The notes under the pieces were generated by a model that was not told the origin of the DNA, did no database searches, and was given only the letters and a program-made list of their open reading frames with translations. This document shows positions 9,055 to 16,927 of a stretch of DNA of 64,000 nt, piece by piece. Numbering within the stretch: position 1 is the first letter of the stretch; every line of letters starts with the position of its first letter. The DNA is from DATEOR01 sp035296905 (GTDB lineage Bacteria > Actinomycetota > Thermoleophilia > Gaiellales > Gaiellaceae): NCBI GenBank assembly GCA_035296905.1, contig DATHAA010000081.1, positions 1 through 64,000 of the forward strand, written 5' to 3'. The position numbers and the translations under genes were made by a program.

Positions 9055-9612
9055 TTAAACCTCCATGATCTCGGCCTCTTTGCGCTTCAGAAGATCCTCG
9101 ATCTTCGCGACGTGCTCGTCGGTCAGCTTCTGGACGCGGTCCTCGGCGCGCCGCTCCTCGTCGTCCCCGACGTCGCCGTTCTTGACGAGCTCCTTGAGGT
9201 CGTGCATGACGTCGCGGCGCACGTTTCGCACCGCGACCCGGCCCTCCTCGGCGAGGTGCTTGACGACCTTCACGAGCTCCTTGCGCCTTTCCTCCGTCAG
9301 CTGCGGGATCGGCAGACGGACGATCTTGCCGTCGTTGGACGGCGTGAGACCGAGATCGGACTCGAGGATCGCGCGCTCGATCGCCTTGATCGATCCCGGG
9401 TCGTACGGCTGCACGGTGATCATGCGCGGCTCGGGGACGTTGATCGTCGCGAGCTGCTGGAGCGGCGTCGGCGTCCCGTAGTAGTCGACCTGGATGCGGT
9501 CGAGGAGCGCCGCGGACGCGCGGCCGGTCCTGACTGTGTTGAACTCGTGCGCAGCGGCCTCGACCGACTTGTCCATCCGTCGGGTCGCGTCGCTCACGAA
9601 GTCGTCGATCAT
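9055..9612 (-). CDS. frr: Ribosome recycling factor
   Basis: A 185-aa protein that splits post-termination ribosomes together with EF-G. Typical features are the start MIDDFVSDATRRMDKSVEA, the RTGRASAALLDRIQVDYYGT segment and the C-terminal three-helix bundle (RRKELVKVVKHLAEEGRVAV). Standard length. It overlaps pyrH by 4 nt, so it is co-translated with it. Confidence 0.97.
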   Translation of the reverse strand: MIDDFVSDATRRMDKSVEAAAHEFNTVRTGRASAALLDRIQVDYYGTPTPLQQLATINVPEPRMITVQPYDPGSIKAIERAILESDLGLTPSNDGKIVRLPIPQLTEERRKELVKVVKHLAEEGRVAVRNVRRDVMHDLKELVKNGDVGDDEERRAEDRVQKLTDEHVAKIEDLLKRKEAEIMEV

Positions 9613-10382
9613 TCCTCCCTCCTTGCTGTCGAGATAATCGTGCCGATCCGCTCGCCGCGCACGACACGCCCGATGTTGCGCTCGTCGTCGAGGCCGAAGA
9701 CGTGGATCGGCAGGTTGTTGTCCATGCAGAGTGAGAGCGCGGTCGAGTCCATCACCTTGAGCCCGCGCTCGAGTGCCTCGCGATGCGTGAGCTCGGGCAG
9801 GAAGGTGGCGTCAGGGTTCTCGTCCGGATCGCCGTCGTAGACCCCGTCGACGCCGTTCTTGCCCATCAGGATCGTCTCGGCGCCGATCTCGAGCGCGCGT
9901 AGGGCTGCGGCGGTGTCAGTCGTGAAGAACGGGTTCCCCGTACCGCCCGCGAAGATGACCACGCGTTCCTTCTCGAGATGCCGGATCGCGCGGCGGCGCA
10001 GGTACGGCTCGGCCACCTGGCTCGCGGTGATCGCGGACAGCACGCGGGTGTGGACGCCGAGCTGCTCGAGCGCGTCCTGGACAGCCAAGCAGTTGAGCAA
10101 GGTGGCGAGCATCCCCGCGTAATCGGCGGTCGCCCGGTCCATCCCCTCGGCCGCCACCTCCATACCGCGGTAGATGTTCCCTGCGCCGAGCACGATCGCC
10201 GTCTCGACCCCGAGCTCGTGGACATCCTGGATCTGACGCGCGATCGCCTCGACGCGCACGCGGTCGATCCCGTACTCCTGGCTCCCGAGCAGCGCCTCGC
10301 CCGAGAGCTTCAGCAGTATACGCTGGAAGGCTGCGGCACCCTCCCCGGGCGCCGCGACTTCGCTCTCGACCTCTGCGCTCAC
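9609..10382 (-). CDS. pyrH: Uridylate kinase
   Basis: A 257-aa amino-acid-kinase-fold UMP kinase giving UDP, upstream of the CTP synthase at 59.8 kb in the same pathway. Motifs: ILLKLSGEALLGSQEYGID, ETAIVLGAGNIYRGME and VVIFAGGTGNPFFTTDTAAA. An acidic extension of about 20 residues precedes the kinase fold. It overlaps tsf and frr by 4 nt on either side. Confidence 0.97.
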   Translation of the reverse strand: MSAEVESEVAAPGEGAAAFQRILLKLSGEALLGSQEYGIDRVRVEAIARQIQDVHELGVETAIVLGAGNIYRGMEVAAEGMDRATADYAGMLATLLNCLAVQDALEQLGVHTRVLSAITASQVAEPYLRRRAIRHLEKERVVIFAGGTGNPFFTTDTAAALRALEIGAETILMGKNGVDGVYDGDPDENPDATFLPELTHREALERGLKVMDSTALSLCMDNNLPIHVFGLDDERNIGRVVRGERIGTIISTARREE

Positions 10383-11173
10383 CCTGCGAGGGCGTAGCGC
10401 ACGAAGTCGCGCACCTCCGCCCCGTGCTCGGCGAGTGCCTGGCCCACGGTCTGGTCGGGGTTGTGGATCCAGGGCTGCTCCGTGAGGACGCTGTCCGCGA
10501 AGAAGCCCTTCGCCAGCCGCCCCTCGATCATCTTCGCCTTGACGTCGTCAGGCTTGCCCTCGAGGTCGGGAAGCTTCTCGAGGATGTCGCGCTCAGCCGC
10601 GATCTCGTCCTCAGGGACTTCCTCCCGCGTCACGAAGCGCGGATTTGCGAAGGCGATGTGCATCGCGACGAGCCGCGCGAGGTCCGGCGAGCCCTGCGCT
10701 CGCACGAGGACGCCGATCTTCTGCGCCGGTGGGTGCACGTAGGACGCGAGCACCTCGTCGTCCTGGGCCTCGAAGCGCGAAGCGCCGACGACTTCGACGT
10801 TCTCGCCGATCTTCGCAATGAGGTCGACCCGGTCGGTCTCGAGCTCGGCGATCGCGTCCGGTCCTTGCTTCTCGACGGCCCCGATCACCCGCTCGGCGAA
10901 GCCGAGGAACTCGTCGTTCTTGGACACGGGCTCGGTCTCCGAGCCGACGGCGACGATGGCGCCGTGCGTGTTCTCGATTCGGGCGATGACGCGGCCCTCG
11001 GTCACCTGGCGGCCGGCACGCTTCGCCGCGGCCGCGAGGCCCTTCTCGCGCAGGAGCTGGGCGGCCTTCTCGAGGTCGCCGTCCGTCTCCACGAGCGCGC
11101 GCTTCGCGTCCATCATCGGCGCGCCGGTCATGCCGCGGAGCTCCTTGACCTGGGAAGCGGAGATCTCCGTCAT
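10379..11173 (-). CDS. tsf: Elongation factor Ts
   Basis: A 264-aa guanine-nucleotide exchange factor for EF-Tu. The N-terminal UBA-like domain (VKELRGMTGAPMMDAKRALV) is followed by the core with VAVGSETEPVSKNDEFLGFA and HIAFANPRFVTREEVPEDEI. The C-terminus has LLTEQPWIHNP-type spacing (VLTEQPWIHNPDQTVGQAL). Coupled to rpsB by a 4-nt overlap. Confidence 0.97.
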   Translation of the reverse strand: MTEISASQVKELRGMTGAPMMDAKRALVETDGDLEKAAQLLREKGLAAAAKRAGRQVTEGRVIARIENTHGAIVAVGSETEPVSKNDEFLGFAERVIGAVEKQGPDAIAELETDRVDLIAKIGENVEVVGASRFEAQDDEVLASYVHPPAQKIGVLVRAQGSPDLARLVAMHIAFANPRFVTREEVPEDEIAAERDILEKLPDLEGKPDDVKAKMIEGRLAKGFFADSVLTEQPWIHNPDQTVGQALAEHGAEVRDFVRYALAG

Positions 11174-12063
11174 TCGGCAGGCACCTCCTCCACAGGCTGC
11201 TCTGTGGCCGCTGCCTCTGCAGCCGGCTCGGCAGGCGCCTCCTCGGCTGCGGGCTCGGCGGGCGCTGCTTCGGCAGCCGGCTCGGGCGGCGCCTCCTCGG
11301 CAGCTGCCTCCTCAGCGGCCGGCTCCGGGGCGTTCTCCTCGGGCTGACCGTTCGTCGGCGCGGTCATCTCAGTTGCAGTCACCTTCTGCTTGCCCGCCTC
11401 GATTCCGTTCGCGATCGCGCGGATGATGAGGCTGCACGAGCGGATGGCGTCGTCGTTTCCGGGGATGACGTAGTCGGCGTCGTCGGGGTCGCAGTTCGTG
11501 TCCACGAGCGCCACGACGGGAAGATTGAGCCGCCGCGCCTCGCGAATCGCCAGCTGCTCCTTCTTCAGGTCGACGACGAAGATGGCGTCGGGAAGGCGCT
11601 TCATGTCGTCCACGCCTCCGAGGTTCGTCTCGAGCTTTTCGAGCTCGGCCGCCATGGTCATGCGCTCCTTGGCCGGCAGAAGCTCCAGCTGGCCCTCGTC
11701 GCGCAGGCGGCGAAGCTCCTGCATGCGATCGAGCCGCTCGGAGATCGTCCTCCAGTTCGTCAGAAGGCCGCCGAGCCATCGGTGGTTCACGTACGGCATG
11801 CCGACGCGCTCCGCCTCCTCCTCGATGGAGTCCTGGGACTGCTTCTTCGTGCCGACGAAGAGGACGGAGCCTCCGCGCTCGGCGACGTTGCGCACGAATG
11901 AGTGCGCCTGCTCGACGAGGTCGAGCGTCTGCTGAAGATCGATGATGTAGATGCCGCCCCGCTCCGTGAAGATGTAGCGGCGCATCTTGGGGTTCCAGCG
12001 CCGCGTCTGGTGGCCGAAATGCACTCCGGCCTCCAGGAGCTCGCGCATGGTGACGACGGACAA
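11170..12063 (-). CDS. rpsB: 30S ribosomal protein S2 with acidic repeat tail
   Basis: A 297-aa S2 protein. The core is canonical (TMRELLEAGVHFGHQTRRWN, KKEQLAIREARRLNLPVVAL, DTNCDPDDADYVIPGNDDAI). After about residue 240 the chain continues as a low-complexity tail of about 50 residues made of imperfect EAA/EEAPAEPA units. The TTG start is chosen because AGGAGG lies 6 nt upstream and SVVTMRELLEAG matches the usual S2 N-terminus. Head gene of the rpsB-tsf-pyrH-frr block; expression may be controlled by the leader at 12064-12180. Confidence 0.96.
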   Translation of the reverse strand: MSVVTMRELLEAGVHFGHQTRRWNPKMRRYIFTERGGIYIIDLQQTLDLVEQAHSFVRNVAERGGSVLFVGTKKQSQDSIEEEAERVGMPYVNHRWLGGLLTNWRTISERLDRMQELRRLRDEGQLELLPAKERMTMAAELEKLETNLGGVDDMKRLPDAIFVVDLKKEQLAIREARRLNLPVVALVDTNCDPDDADYVIPGNDDAIRSCSLIIRAIANGIEAGKQKVTATEMTAPTNGQPEENAPEPAAEEAAAEEAPPEPAAEAAPAEPAAEEAPAEPAAEAAATEQPVEEVPAE

Positions 12064-12180
12064 ACTGATCCTCCTCGGTTGAATTTCGCTACTGCCGGCG
12101 GAATCGGGTGGAACCGGGTCTGACCCGGCACCGCCACCCGAGACCTCCGCCGGGTCGGGTGAAAAAACCGCTGCATTCTA
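12064..12180 (-). promoter_or_regulatory. rpsB promoter and structured leader with alternative hairpins
   Basis: A TAGAAT hexamer (12175-12180) is a candidate -10, giving a leader of about 105 nt before the TTG start. The transcript segment TCGGGTGG (plus positions 12134-12141) can pair upstream with CACCCGA (12155-12161) or downstream with CCACCCGA (12104-12111), so the two folds exclude each other. A GC hairpin CCGGGTC/GACCCGG lies inside the downstream fold. This resembles a ribosomal-protein autoregulatory leader. The S2 role is inference. Confidence 0.45.
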
Positions 12181-12194
12181 GCCGAAGCGACCTT

Positions 12195-12200
12195 TAACCT
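12195..12200 (+). promoter_or_regulatory. Putative -10 of leaderless GGDEF gene
   Basis: TAACCT on the plus strand, 7 nt before the GTG start at 12208. It supports that start and a leaderless transcript divergent from rpsB. Confidence 0.5.
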
Positions 12201-12207
12201 GAGCGCC

Positions 12208-13005
12208 GTGACCGGGGTCGTGAGGACATCCGCATGGGACCTCGCGGTCGAGAGCGTCGAGGAGGCTCTCGCCGACGGCGTCGTCCCGTCGCTCGAGCGG
12301 CTTGGCCGGCTCGGGCAGCTGGGGACGCTTCCGTCTTTTGTCGCAAGCCTGGACGGGGAGGAGGATCCAGGCGAGCTGGCGGAAGCACACGCGCGTGAGC
12401 GCGAGAGCCTCGGCCTGGCGCCCGCGGAGGTGGGGGCGGAGCTCCTCGTCCTCGGCCGCGTCCTCGACCGCCATGGCGAGAGCGAGGCGCGTCGTGCCCT
12501 CGACCGCTGCGTGGTTGCCTATGTCGAGCGCGTGACCGGCGAGCTGGCCGAGCGCGCGCGGCGAGATCCGTTGACCGGAGTCCTGAACCACCGGGCCTTC
12601 CACGCGAGACTGCTTGCCGAGGCAGCGCGGGCGCGGCGCTACCGGAGCCGCATCGCGCTGCTCCTATTCGACCTCGACCGCTTCAAGGAGACGAACGACC
12701 GCGAAGGGCACCAGGAAGGCGACCGCCTGCTCCGTGCCTTCGCCTCGGCACTCGCCGGAACGGCGCGCGAGACAGACTCCGTGGGCCGCCTGGGCGGCGA
12801 CGAGTTCGCCGCGCTCCTGATCGAGGCGGGCCCGGAGACCGCGGGCTCGTTCCTCACCCGCCTGCACGAACGCCTTCCAGATGAAATCGCCGCGAGCGCG
12901 GGCGCGGCGTTCCTCCCCACGGACGGAACCGAGCCCGAAGGACTTGTCGAAGTCGCCGACCGGCGTCTCTACGAGGACAAGCGGGCTTCCTCCAGAGCCG
13001 CCTGA
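12208..13005 (+). CDS. GGDEF-domain diguanylate cyclase
   Basis: A 265-aa soluble protein. The C-terminal GGDEF domain (about 115-265) is intact: DPLTGVLNHRAFHARL, FDLDRFKETNDREGHQEGD and LGGDEFAAL. An RxxD inhibitory site (RETD) lies exactly 5 residues before GGDEF, so product feedback is likely. It should make cyclic di-GMP from two GTP. The N-terminal 110 residues are helical and of unknown input function; no membrane segment is seen. It is divergent from rpsB and overlaps the 3' end of the convergent rluD-type gene by 37 nt. Confidence 0.9.
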   Translation: MTGVVRTSAWDLAVESVEEALADGVVPSLERLGRLGQLGTLPSFVASLDGEEDPGELAEAHARERESLGLAPAEVGAELLVLGRVLDRHGESEARRALDRCVVAYVERVTGELAERARRDPLTGVLNHRAFHARLLAEAARARRYRSRIALLLFDLDRFKETNDREGHQEGDRLLRAFASALAGTARETDSVGRLGGDEFAALLIEAGPETAGSFLTRLHERLPDEIAASAGAAFLPTDGTEPEGLVEVADRRLYEDKRASSRAA

Positions 13006-13877
13006 AGGTCGGCTGAAAGGGGCGACTCGGCCTCGACCGGCTCGCCGGTGAGCGGATGCGGGAACGCGAGCCGGGCGGCGTGGAGAAACTGCCGCTCGAG
13101 GCCGAGATCGCCCTCAATGCCGTAGAGCGGGTCTCCTGACACGGGCAGGTCGATTGCGGCGAGATGCACCCGGATCTGGTGCGTCCTCCCCGTCTCCAGC
13201 GCAACCTGCAGAAGGGCGTGCCGGCGCATCGACTCCACGACTTCGAAGTTCGTGACGGCGTCGCGCGGAGTGCCCGTGTCAAGGGAGATCCGCGTCGGCT
13301 CGTGGCGGTCACGGCCGATCGGCGCCTCGATCCGCCCGCGCTTCGAGCGCGGCCGGCCGCGCACGAGGGCGAGGTACTCCCGCGCGAGCTTCCGCTGCCG
13401 CAGGAGCTGCTGTAAGCGCCGGTGCGCTTCGTCGGAGCGGGCCACGACCAGGAGCCCCGACGTGTCGCGGTCGAGCCGGTGGACGATTCCCGGCCGCTCG
13501 GCCTCCTCCCCGCCCGCGACCGCATGTCCGAGGAGCCCGTGCACGAGGGTGCCGCTCGGGTGGCCCGCAGACGGGTGGACGACGATTCCGGCGGGCTTGT
13601 CGACGACCAAGAGGTGCTCGTCCTCGTAGGCGACGCGTAGGTCGAGTTGCTCGGGCTCGAGTATCGACGGCCTGCTCTCCGGGATGCTCACCGCCACCAC
13701 GTCGCCGGGCGACACGCGGTGGCTCTTCGACTCGGGAGAGCCGTTGACCTCTACCCGGCCCTGGGAGAGCAGGCGCTCGGCCGCCGCTCGCGAGCCGACC
13801 TCCTCGAGGCCGGAGAGAAAGCGATCCAGGCGCTCGCCCGCGGCCTCGGGCGGGACTTCCAGCTCCAGCTCAGCCAA
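12969..13877 (-). CDS. rluD: RluA/RluD-family pseudouridine synthase
   Basis: A 302-aa rRNA/tRNA-modifying enzyme. An N-terminal S4-like RNA-binding domain (ERLDRFLSGLEEVGSRAAAE) precedes the catalytic domain with HRLDRDTSGLLVVARSDEA, containing the catalytic Asp. ALETGRTHQIRVHLAAIDLP is also typical. The position after lspA is the usual one. Assignment to RluD rather than RluA/RluC rests on context and is not certain. Confidence 0.9.
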   Translation of the reverse strand: MAELELEVPPEAAGERLDRFLSGLEEVGSRAAAERLLSQGRVEVNGSPESKSHRVSPGDVVAVSIPESRPSILEPEQLDLRVAYEDEHLLVVDKPAGIVVHPSAGHPSGTLVHGLLGHAVAGGEEAERPGIVHRLDRDTSGLLVVARSDEAHRRLQQLLRQRKLAREYLALVRGRPRSKRGRIEAPIGRDRHEPTRISLDTGTPRDAVTNFEVVESMRRHALLQVALETGRTHQIRVHLAAIDLPVSGDPLYGIEGDLGLERQFLHAARLAFPHPLTGEPVEAESPLSADLQAALEEARLSS

Positions 13878-14394
13878 GCGTCTTCGGAGCGGGTCGCCCC
13901 GAAGGAGTGCGCCTGATACGCGGCTGCCGCTCGGCTGCGACGAGCGCGAGGAGGAGCGCTGCGACGCCTACGACGATGAACGTGTCGGCCAGGTTGAAGG
14001 CCGGCCAGAACCGGAGGTCGAGGAAGTCCGTCACGTGACCGATGCGGAGCCGGTCGACGAGGTTGCCCATGCTCCCGCCGATGAGAAGCCCGAGCGCGAC
14101 CGGGAGGATCGGATGGCGCGCGCCCGACTTTGCGAAGTAGAAGAGCATCCAGAGGACGGCGCCGGCGGTCAGGAAGGTGACGGCGGAGGCCCAGCTGGAA
14201 AAGAGGCCGAATGCGATCCCCGGGTTGTTCACGTGCCGGATCCAGAAGGGCCCGACGACGTGGACGGACTCGCCGAGGCCCAGCTGTGTGACGACGATCT
14301 GCTTCGTCAGCTGGTCGGCTGCGAGCGCCGAGAGAGCGACCGCGAGCAGAGCCAGCCAGTGGAACGGACCAGCCGTGAGCGAGCGCTCGACCAT
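13870..14394 (-). CDS. lspA: Lipoprotein signal peptidase (signal peptidase II)
   Basis: A 174-aa inner-membrane aspartyl protease that removes signal peptides from diacylated prolipoproteins. Four hydrophobic segments are visible. Catalytic Asp motifs are GNLVDRLRIGHVTDFLDL and FNLADTFIVVG. The open frame extends about 100 nt further upstream, but no ATG/GTG/TTG there gives a plausible N-terminus, so ATG 14394 is used. It overlaps the downstream rluD gene by 8 nt. Confidence 0.93.
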   Translation of the reverse strand: MVERSLTAGPFHWLALLAVALSALAADQLTKQIVVTQLGLGESVHVVGPFWIRHVNNPGIAFGLFSSWASAVTFLTAGAVLWMLFYFAKSGARHPILPVALGLLIGGSMGNLVDRLRIGHVTDFLDLRFWPAFNLADTFIVVGVAALLLALVAAERQPRIRRTPSGRPAPKTLG

Positions 14395-14462
14395 CGAGAT
14401 CGGAACGCGCCCGTCTGTGGCCGAACCGACGCGAACGTCGATCAGCCGCGGTGACGGGTTGA

Positions 14463-14816
14463 CTAACCCCTCTCGTCGAGGCGCTTGCAGTCGATACACC
14501 TATTCGCGTACGGGATCGCGTCGAGCCGGTCCTCGGCGATCGGTTTGCCGCAGCGCCCGCATGTCCCAAAGGTCCCGCTGTCGATCCGCCCCAGCGCCTC
14601 GTCGATCGCCGTCAACACGTGCCCGGAGTTCTCTTCGAGCGTGTAGTCGATCTCGCGATTGAGGGTGGCCGTCGCCGAGTCGGCGAGATGGTTGTCGTCG
14701 TAGGTCTCCTCCTCGGTCTCTTCCTCCAGCGATCCTTCCACGTGGAGATGCTGAATCGAGGCCGAAACGAGCTCGCGCTCGTGCAGTAGGAGGTCCCGAT
14801 AGCGGTCCGTATTCAT
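14463..14816 (-). CDS. TraR/DksA-family zinc-finger protein
   Basis: A 117-aa protein with an N-terminal coiled coil (RYRDLLLHERELVSASIQHL), an acidic linker and a C4 zinc finger CGRC-x17-CIDC with IPYANRCIDCKRLDERG at the C-terminus. Proteins of this family bind RNA polymerase through the secondary channel or act as small regulators. Start ATG 14816 trims 45 non-conserved residues from the open frame. A TATACT -10-like element lies at 14847-14852. It sits between divIVA and lspA. Confidence 0.88.
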   Translation of the reverse strand: MNTDRYRDLLLHERELVSASIQHLHVEGSLEEETEEETYDDNHLADSATATLNREIDYTLEENSGHVLTAIDEALGRIDSGTFGTCGRCGKPIAEDRLDAIPYANRCIDCKRLDERG

Positions 14817-14874
14817 GCGTGAGCCATTCCCCGCGCCACTCGGCTGAGTATAACGAGGCGGTCTGCGGCCGAAC

Positions 14875-15348
14875 TCAGGCAGCCTGGTGGGCGGCCCGGC
14901 GTTCTTCGGTGTCGCTCTCGAGGCGGTCGAGCGCGGCAAGCAGGAAGGCACGATAGTCGGCCCGGACGCCAGTCTCGGCCTCCTGCAGGCGGCGGATCTC
15001 GGTGCGGATCCGCTCCCTCTCGGTCTCGGCGCCGCTGACGATGTCGCGTGCGGCCGAGCGGGCCTCCGCCACGATCACATCGGCCTCGCGGCGGGCCTGC
15101 GTACGCATGTCGTCGGCCATCCGCTCGGCCGAGAGCAGCGTGTTGCGAAGCGCCTGCTCGAGCTCCTTCTGGCGCGCGAGCTCGCTTTCGAGCTCCTCGA
15201 GCTCGTCGCGCAGGTCGGCGCGCTCGCGCCACACGTGCTCGAAGCTTGCGGCCACGTCGGCGAGAAGTTCGTCCGTTGCAGTGCGGTCGTAACCCAGGGG
15301 CCGCCGGCCCAGGTTCACGTGCCGGATCTCGACAGGGGTCAAGGACAT
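14875..15348 (-). CDS. divIVA: DivIVA-domain cell division/polarity protein
   Basis: A 157-aa protein starting with the conserved DivIVA lipid-binding segment (SLTPVEIRHVNLGRRPLGYD) and continuing as a long coiled coil (about residues 35-140). It should bind curved membrane at poles and septa. It lies three genes from sepF in a division-linked cluster. Two ACCGGTGT direct repeats (15349-15356, 15373-15380) sit immediately upstream of its start. Confidence 0.92.
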   Translation of the reverse strand: MSLTPVEIRHVNLGRRPLGYDRTATDELLADVAASFEHVWRERADLRDELEELESELARQKELEQALRNTLLSAERMADDMRTQARREADVIVAEARSAARDIVSGAETERERIRTEIRRLQEAETGVRADYRAFLLAALDRLESDTEERRAAHQAA

Positions 15349-15389
15349 ACCGGTGTCCGCACTTCGCCGCAGACCGGTGTTTCCCTCCC

Positions 15390-15692
15390 CTAGTTCGCGG
15401 CGCCGATGGCGATGAGGACGACCCGGTAGACGACGGTCAACATCAGGATCGCCACGATCGGCGAGAGATCGAGCCCGAGCCCCGCGACGGAGAGCTGCGG
15501 GAGCACGCGCCTGAACAGGCGGAGATACGGGTCGACGACGTCGTACAGGAAGCGCTGCACCCGGTTCAGCCAGACGTTGTAGGGCAGCGGGACCCAGGAC
15601 GTCAGGATGTAGGCGATGATGCAGAGCAGGTAGACGTAGTACAGAACCGTGACGAAGTTCTGTGCAGTGCTCACCACGTCTCCCAACAGCAT
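15390..15692 (-). CDS. yggT: YggT-family integral membrane protein
   Basis: A 100-aa protein with two hydrophobic segments separated by the family-typical loop (SWVPLPYNVWLNRVQRFLYDVVDPYLRLFRRVLP). The family is widespread next to sepF and divIVA. Its biochemical role is not established; an involvement in envelope or division processes is inferred from context. Membrane-located. Confidence 0.9.
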   Translation of the reverse strand: MLLGDVVSTAQNFVTVLYYVYLLCIIAYILTSWVPLPYNVWLNRVQRFLYDVVDPYLRLFRRVLPQLSVAGLGLDLSPIVAILMLTVVYRVVLIAIGAAN

Positions 15693-15714
15693 GGGTGGAA
15701 ACCTAGCGCTCCAT

Positions 15715-15752
15715 TCGGTCGAAATCGCGCCGCAGGCGGTGATTTCGACCGA
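15715..15752. repeat. Perfect inverted repeat between sepF and yggT
   Basis: Twelve-bp arms (15715-15726 and 15741-15752; core CGGTCGAAATC/GATTTCGACCG) with a 14-nt GC-rich loop directly after the sepF stop codon. There is no T run on either side, so it is not a standard intrinsic terminator. It may stabilise or partly terminate the sepF transcript, or bind protein. Confidence 0.6.
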
Positions 15753-16301
15753 TTAAGACTGGTTGTAGAAGCCGCGGTCGATGAGGCGCGCGCGCTCTTC
15801 TGCGGAGACCTCGACGTTTCGTGGCGTGAGCAGGAAGACCTTGTCGGCGACACGCTGCATTGAGCCGTTGAGCGCATAGGTCAGCCCACTCGAGAAGTCG
15901 ATCAGCCGCTTCGAGAGCTCGGCGTCGGTGCCCTGCAGATTGACGATCACCGGCACGGACTCCTTGAACTTGTCGGCGATCGACTGGGCGTCGTTGAAGC
16001 TTCTCGGCACGACGAGATGGACCCGGACCGATGCGGATGCGACGGCCTCGAGCGGCCGGCGTCCCGACCCCTGCCGGATGACCGCCGTGTTCGACACGGA
16101 CGCGTCCGGCTCGGACCAATCCTCGAACTCCTCACGGCGCTGCCTGCGCGGCGAGAGCCGGCGCACATTCGCGCTGTCGCTGCGGTCGTACGTCCGCTCG
16201 AGCTCCTCCTCGGCGGCGTACGCCTCCTCGTCCCAATACTCGTCCTCTTCGACGATGCCGAAGTAAACGAGGGCACGGCTCCAGACCTGTCCTACACCCA
16301 T
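15753..16301 (-). CDS. sepF: Cell division protein SepF
   Basis: A 182-aa FtsZ membrane anchor. The short N-terminal amphipathic region (MGVGQVWSRALVYFGIVEED) is followed by an acidic linker. The C-terminal SepF core (about 90-175) carries VHLVVPRSFNDAQSIADKFK, VPVIVNLQGTDAELSKRLID and FSSGLTYALNGSMQRVADKV. In actinobacteria SepF tethers the Z ring to the membrane. ftsZ itself is not adjacent here. Confidence 0.95.
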   Translation of the reverse strand: MGVGQVWSRALVYFGIVEEDEYWDEEAYAAEEELERTYDRSDSANVRRLSPRRQRREEFEDWSEPDASVSNTAVIRQGSGRRPLEAVASASVRVHLVVPRSFNDAQSIADKFKESVPVIVNLQGTDAELSKRLIDFSSGLTYALNGSMQRVADKVFLLTPRNVEVSAEERARLIDRGFYNQS

Positions 16302-16315
16302 AACGGGGGCAAATC

Positions 16316-16927
16316 TTAGCGTCCGAACACCACGGAACCCACCCGAACGAGCGTCGCGCCCTCCTCGGCGGCAACACGGTAGTCCTGCGAGGTGCCCATG
16401 GAGAGCTCCGGAAGGGAGTGCTCCTGGGCCAGCTCGCGCAGCTCGCGGAAGTACGGGCGAGACGCCTCCGGGTCTTCAGCGAGCGGCGGCATCGTCATGA
16501 GCCCGCGAACGTCGACTCCCAGGCCGCGCGCTTCGTCCAGGAACGCGCCCAGCTTCTCCCGCGGCACGCCGGATTTCGCGTCCTCGCCGGAGAGGTTGAC
16601 CTCGACGAGCGCAGGGGCTGTCAGCCGCTTGGCGGCAGAAAGCGAGTCCAGGGAGTGGACGAGTTCACAGAGCGCGGAGACGTCGCGCGCCTTCCGGGAC
16701 TGCAGGTGGCCGATGAAATGCCAGCGGAAGCTCTCGCCGAAGCGCGCGTGCTTCGCCTCGAGGTCCTGGAGGCGGTTCTCTCCCACCACGGCAACTCCGG
16801 CCTCCGCGAGCGCCTGCATCTCGTCCGACGAGACGTACTTCGTGGCAACGACGACGGTCACGCCGTCGTCCAACTCCTCCTGGATCCGCGCGTAGTTGGC
16901 GCGGACCTCGTCAGCGGATATAGGCAA
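16316..16927 (-). CDS. yggS: YggS/PLPBP-type pyridoxal phosphate homeostasis protein
   Basis: A 203-aa PLP-binding TIM-barrel protein without catalytic partner domains. Family motifs: VVVATKYVSSDEMQALAEAG (PLP Lys), VGENRLQDLEAKHARFGESF, WHFIGHLQSRKARDV and LSMGTSQDYRVAAEEGATLV with VRVGSVVFG. The TTG at 16927 is the only start that preserves the N-terminus (PISADEVRANYARIQEEL) and overlaps pgeF by 17 nt. The much longer open frame is a shadow of pgeF. Confidence 0.92.
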   Translation of the reverse strand: MPISADEVRANYARIQEELDDGVTVVVATKYVSSDEMQALAEAGVAVVGENRLQDLEAKHARFGESFRWHFIGHLQSRKARDVSALCELVHSLDSLSAAKRLTAPALVEVNLSGEDAKSGVPREKLGAFLDEARGLGVDVRGLMTMPPLAEDPEASRPYFRELRELAQEHSLPELSMGTSQDYRVAAEEGATLVRVGSVVFGR

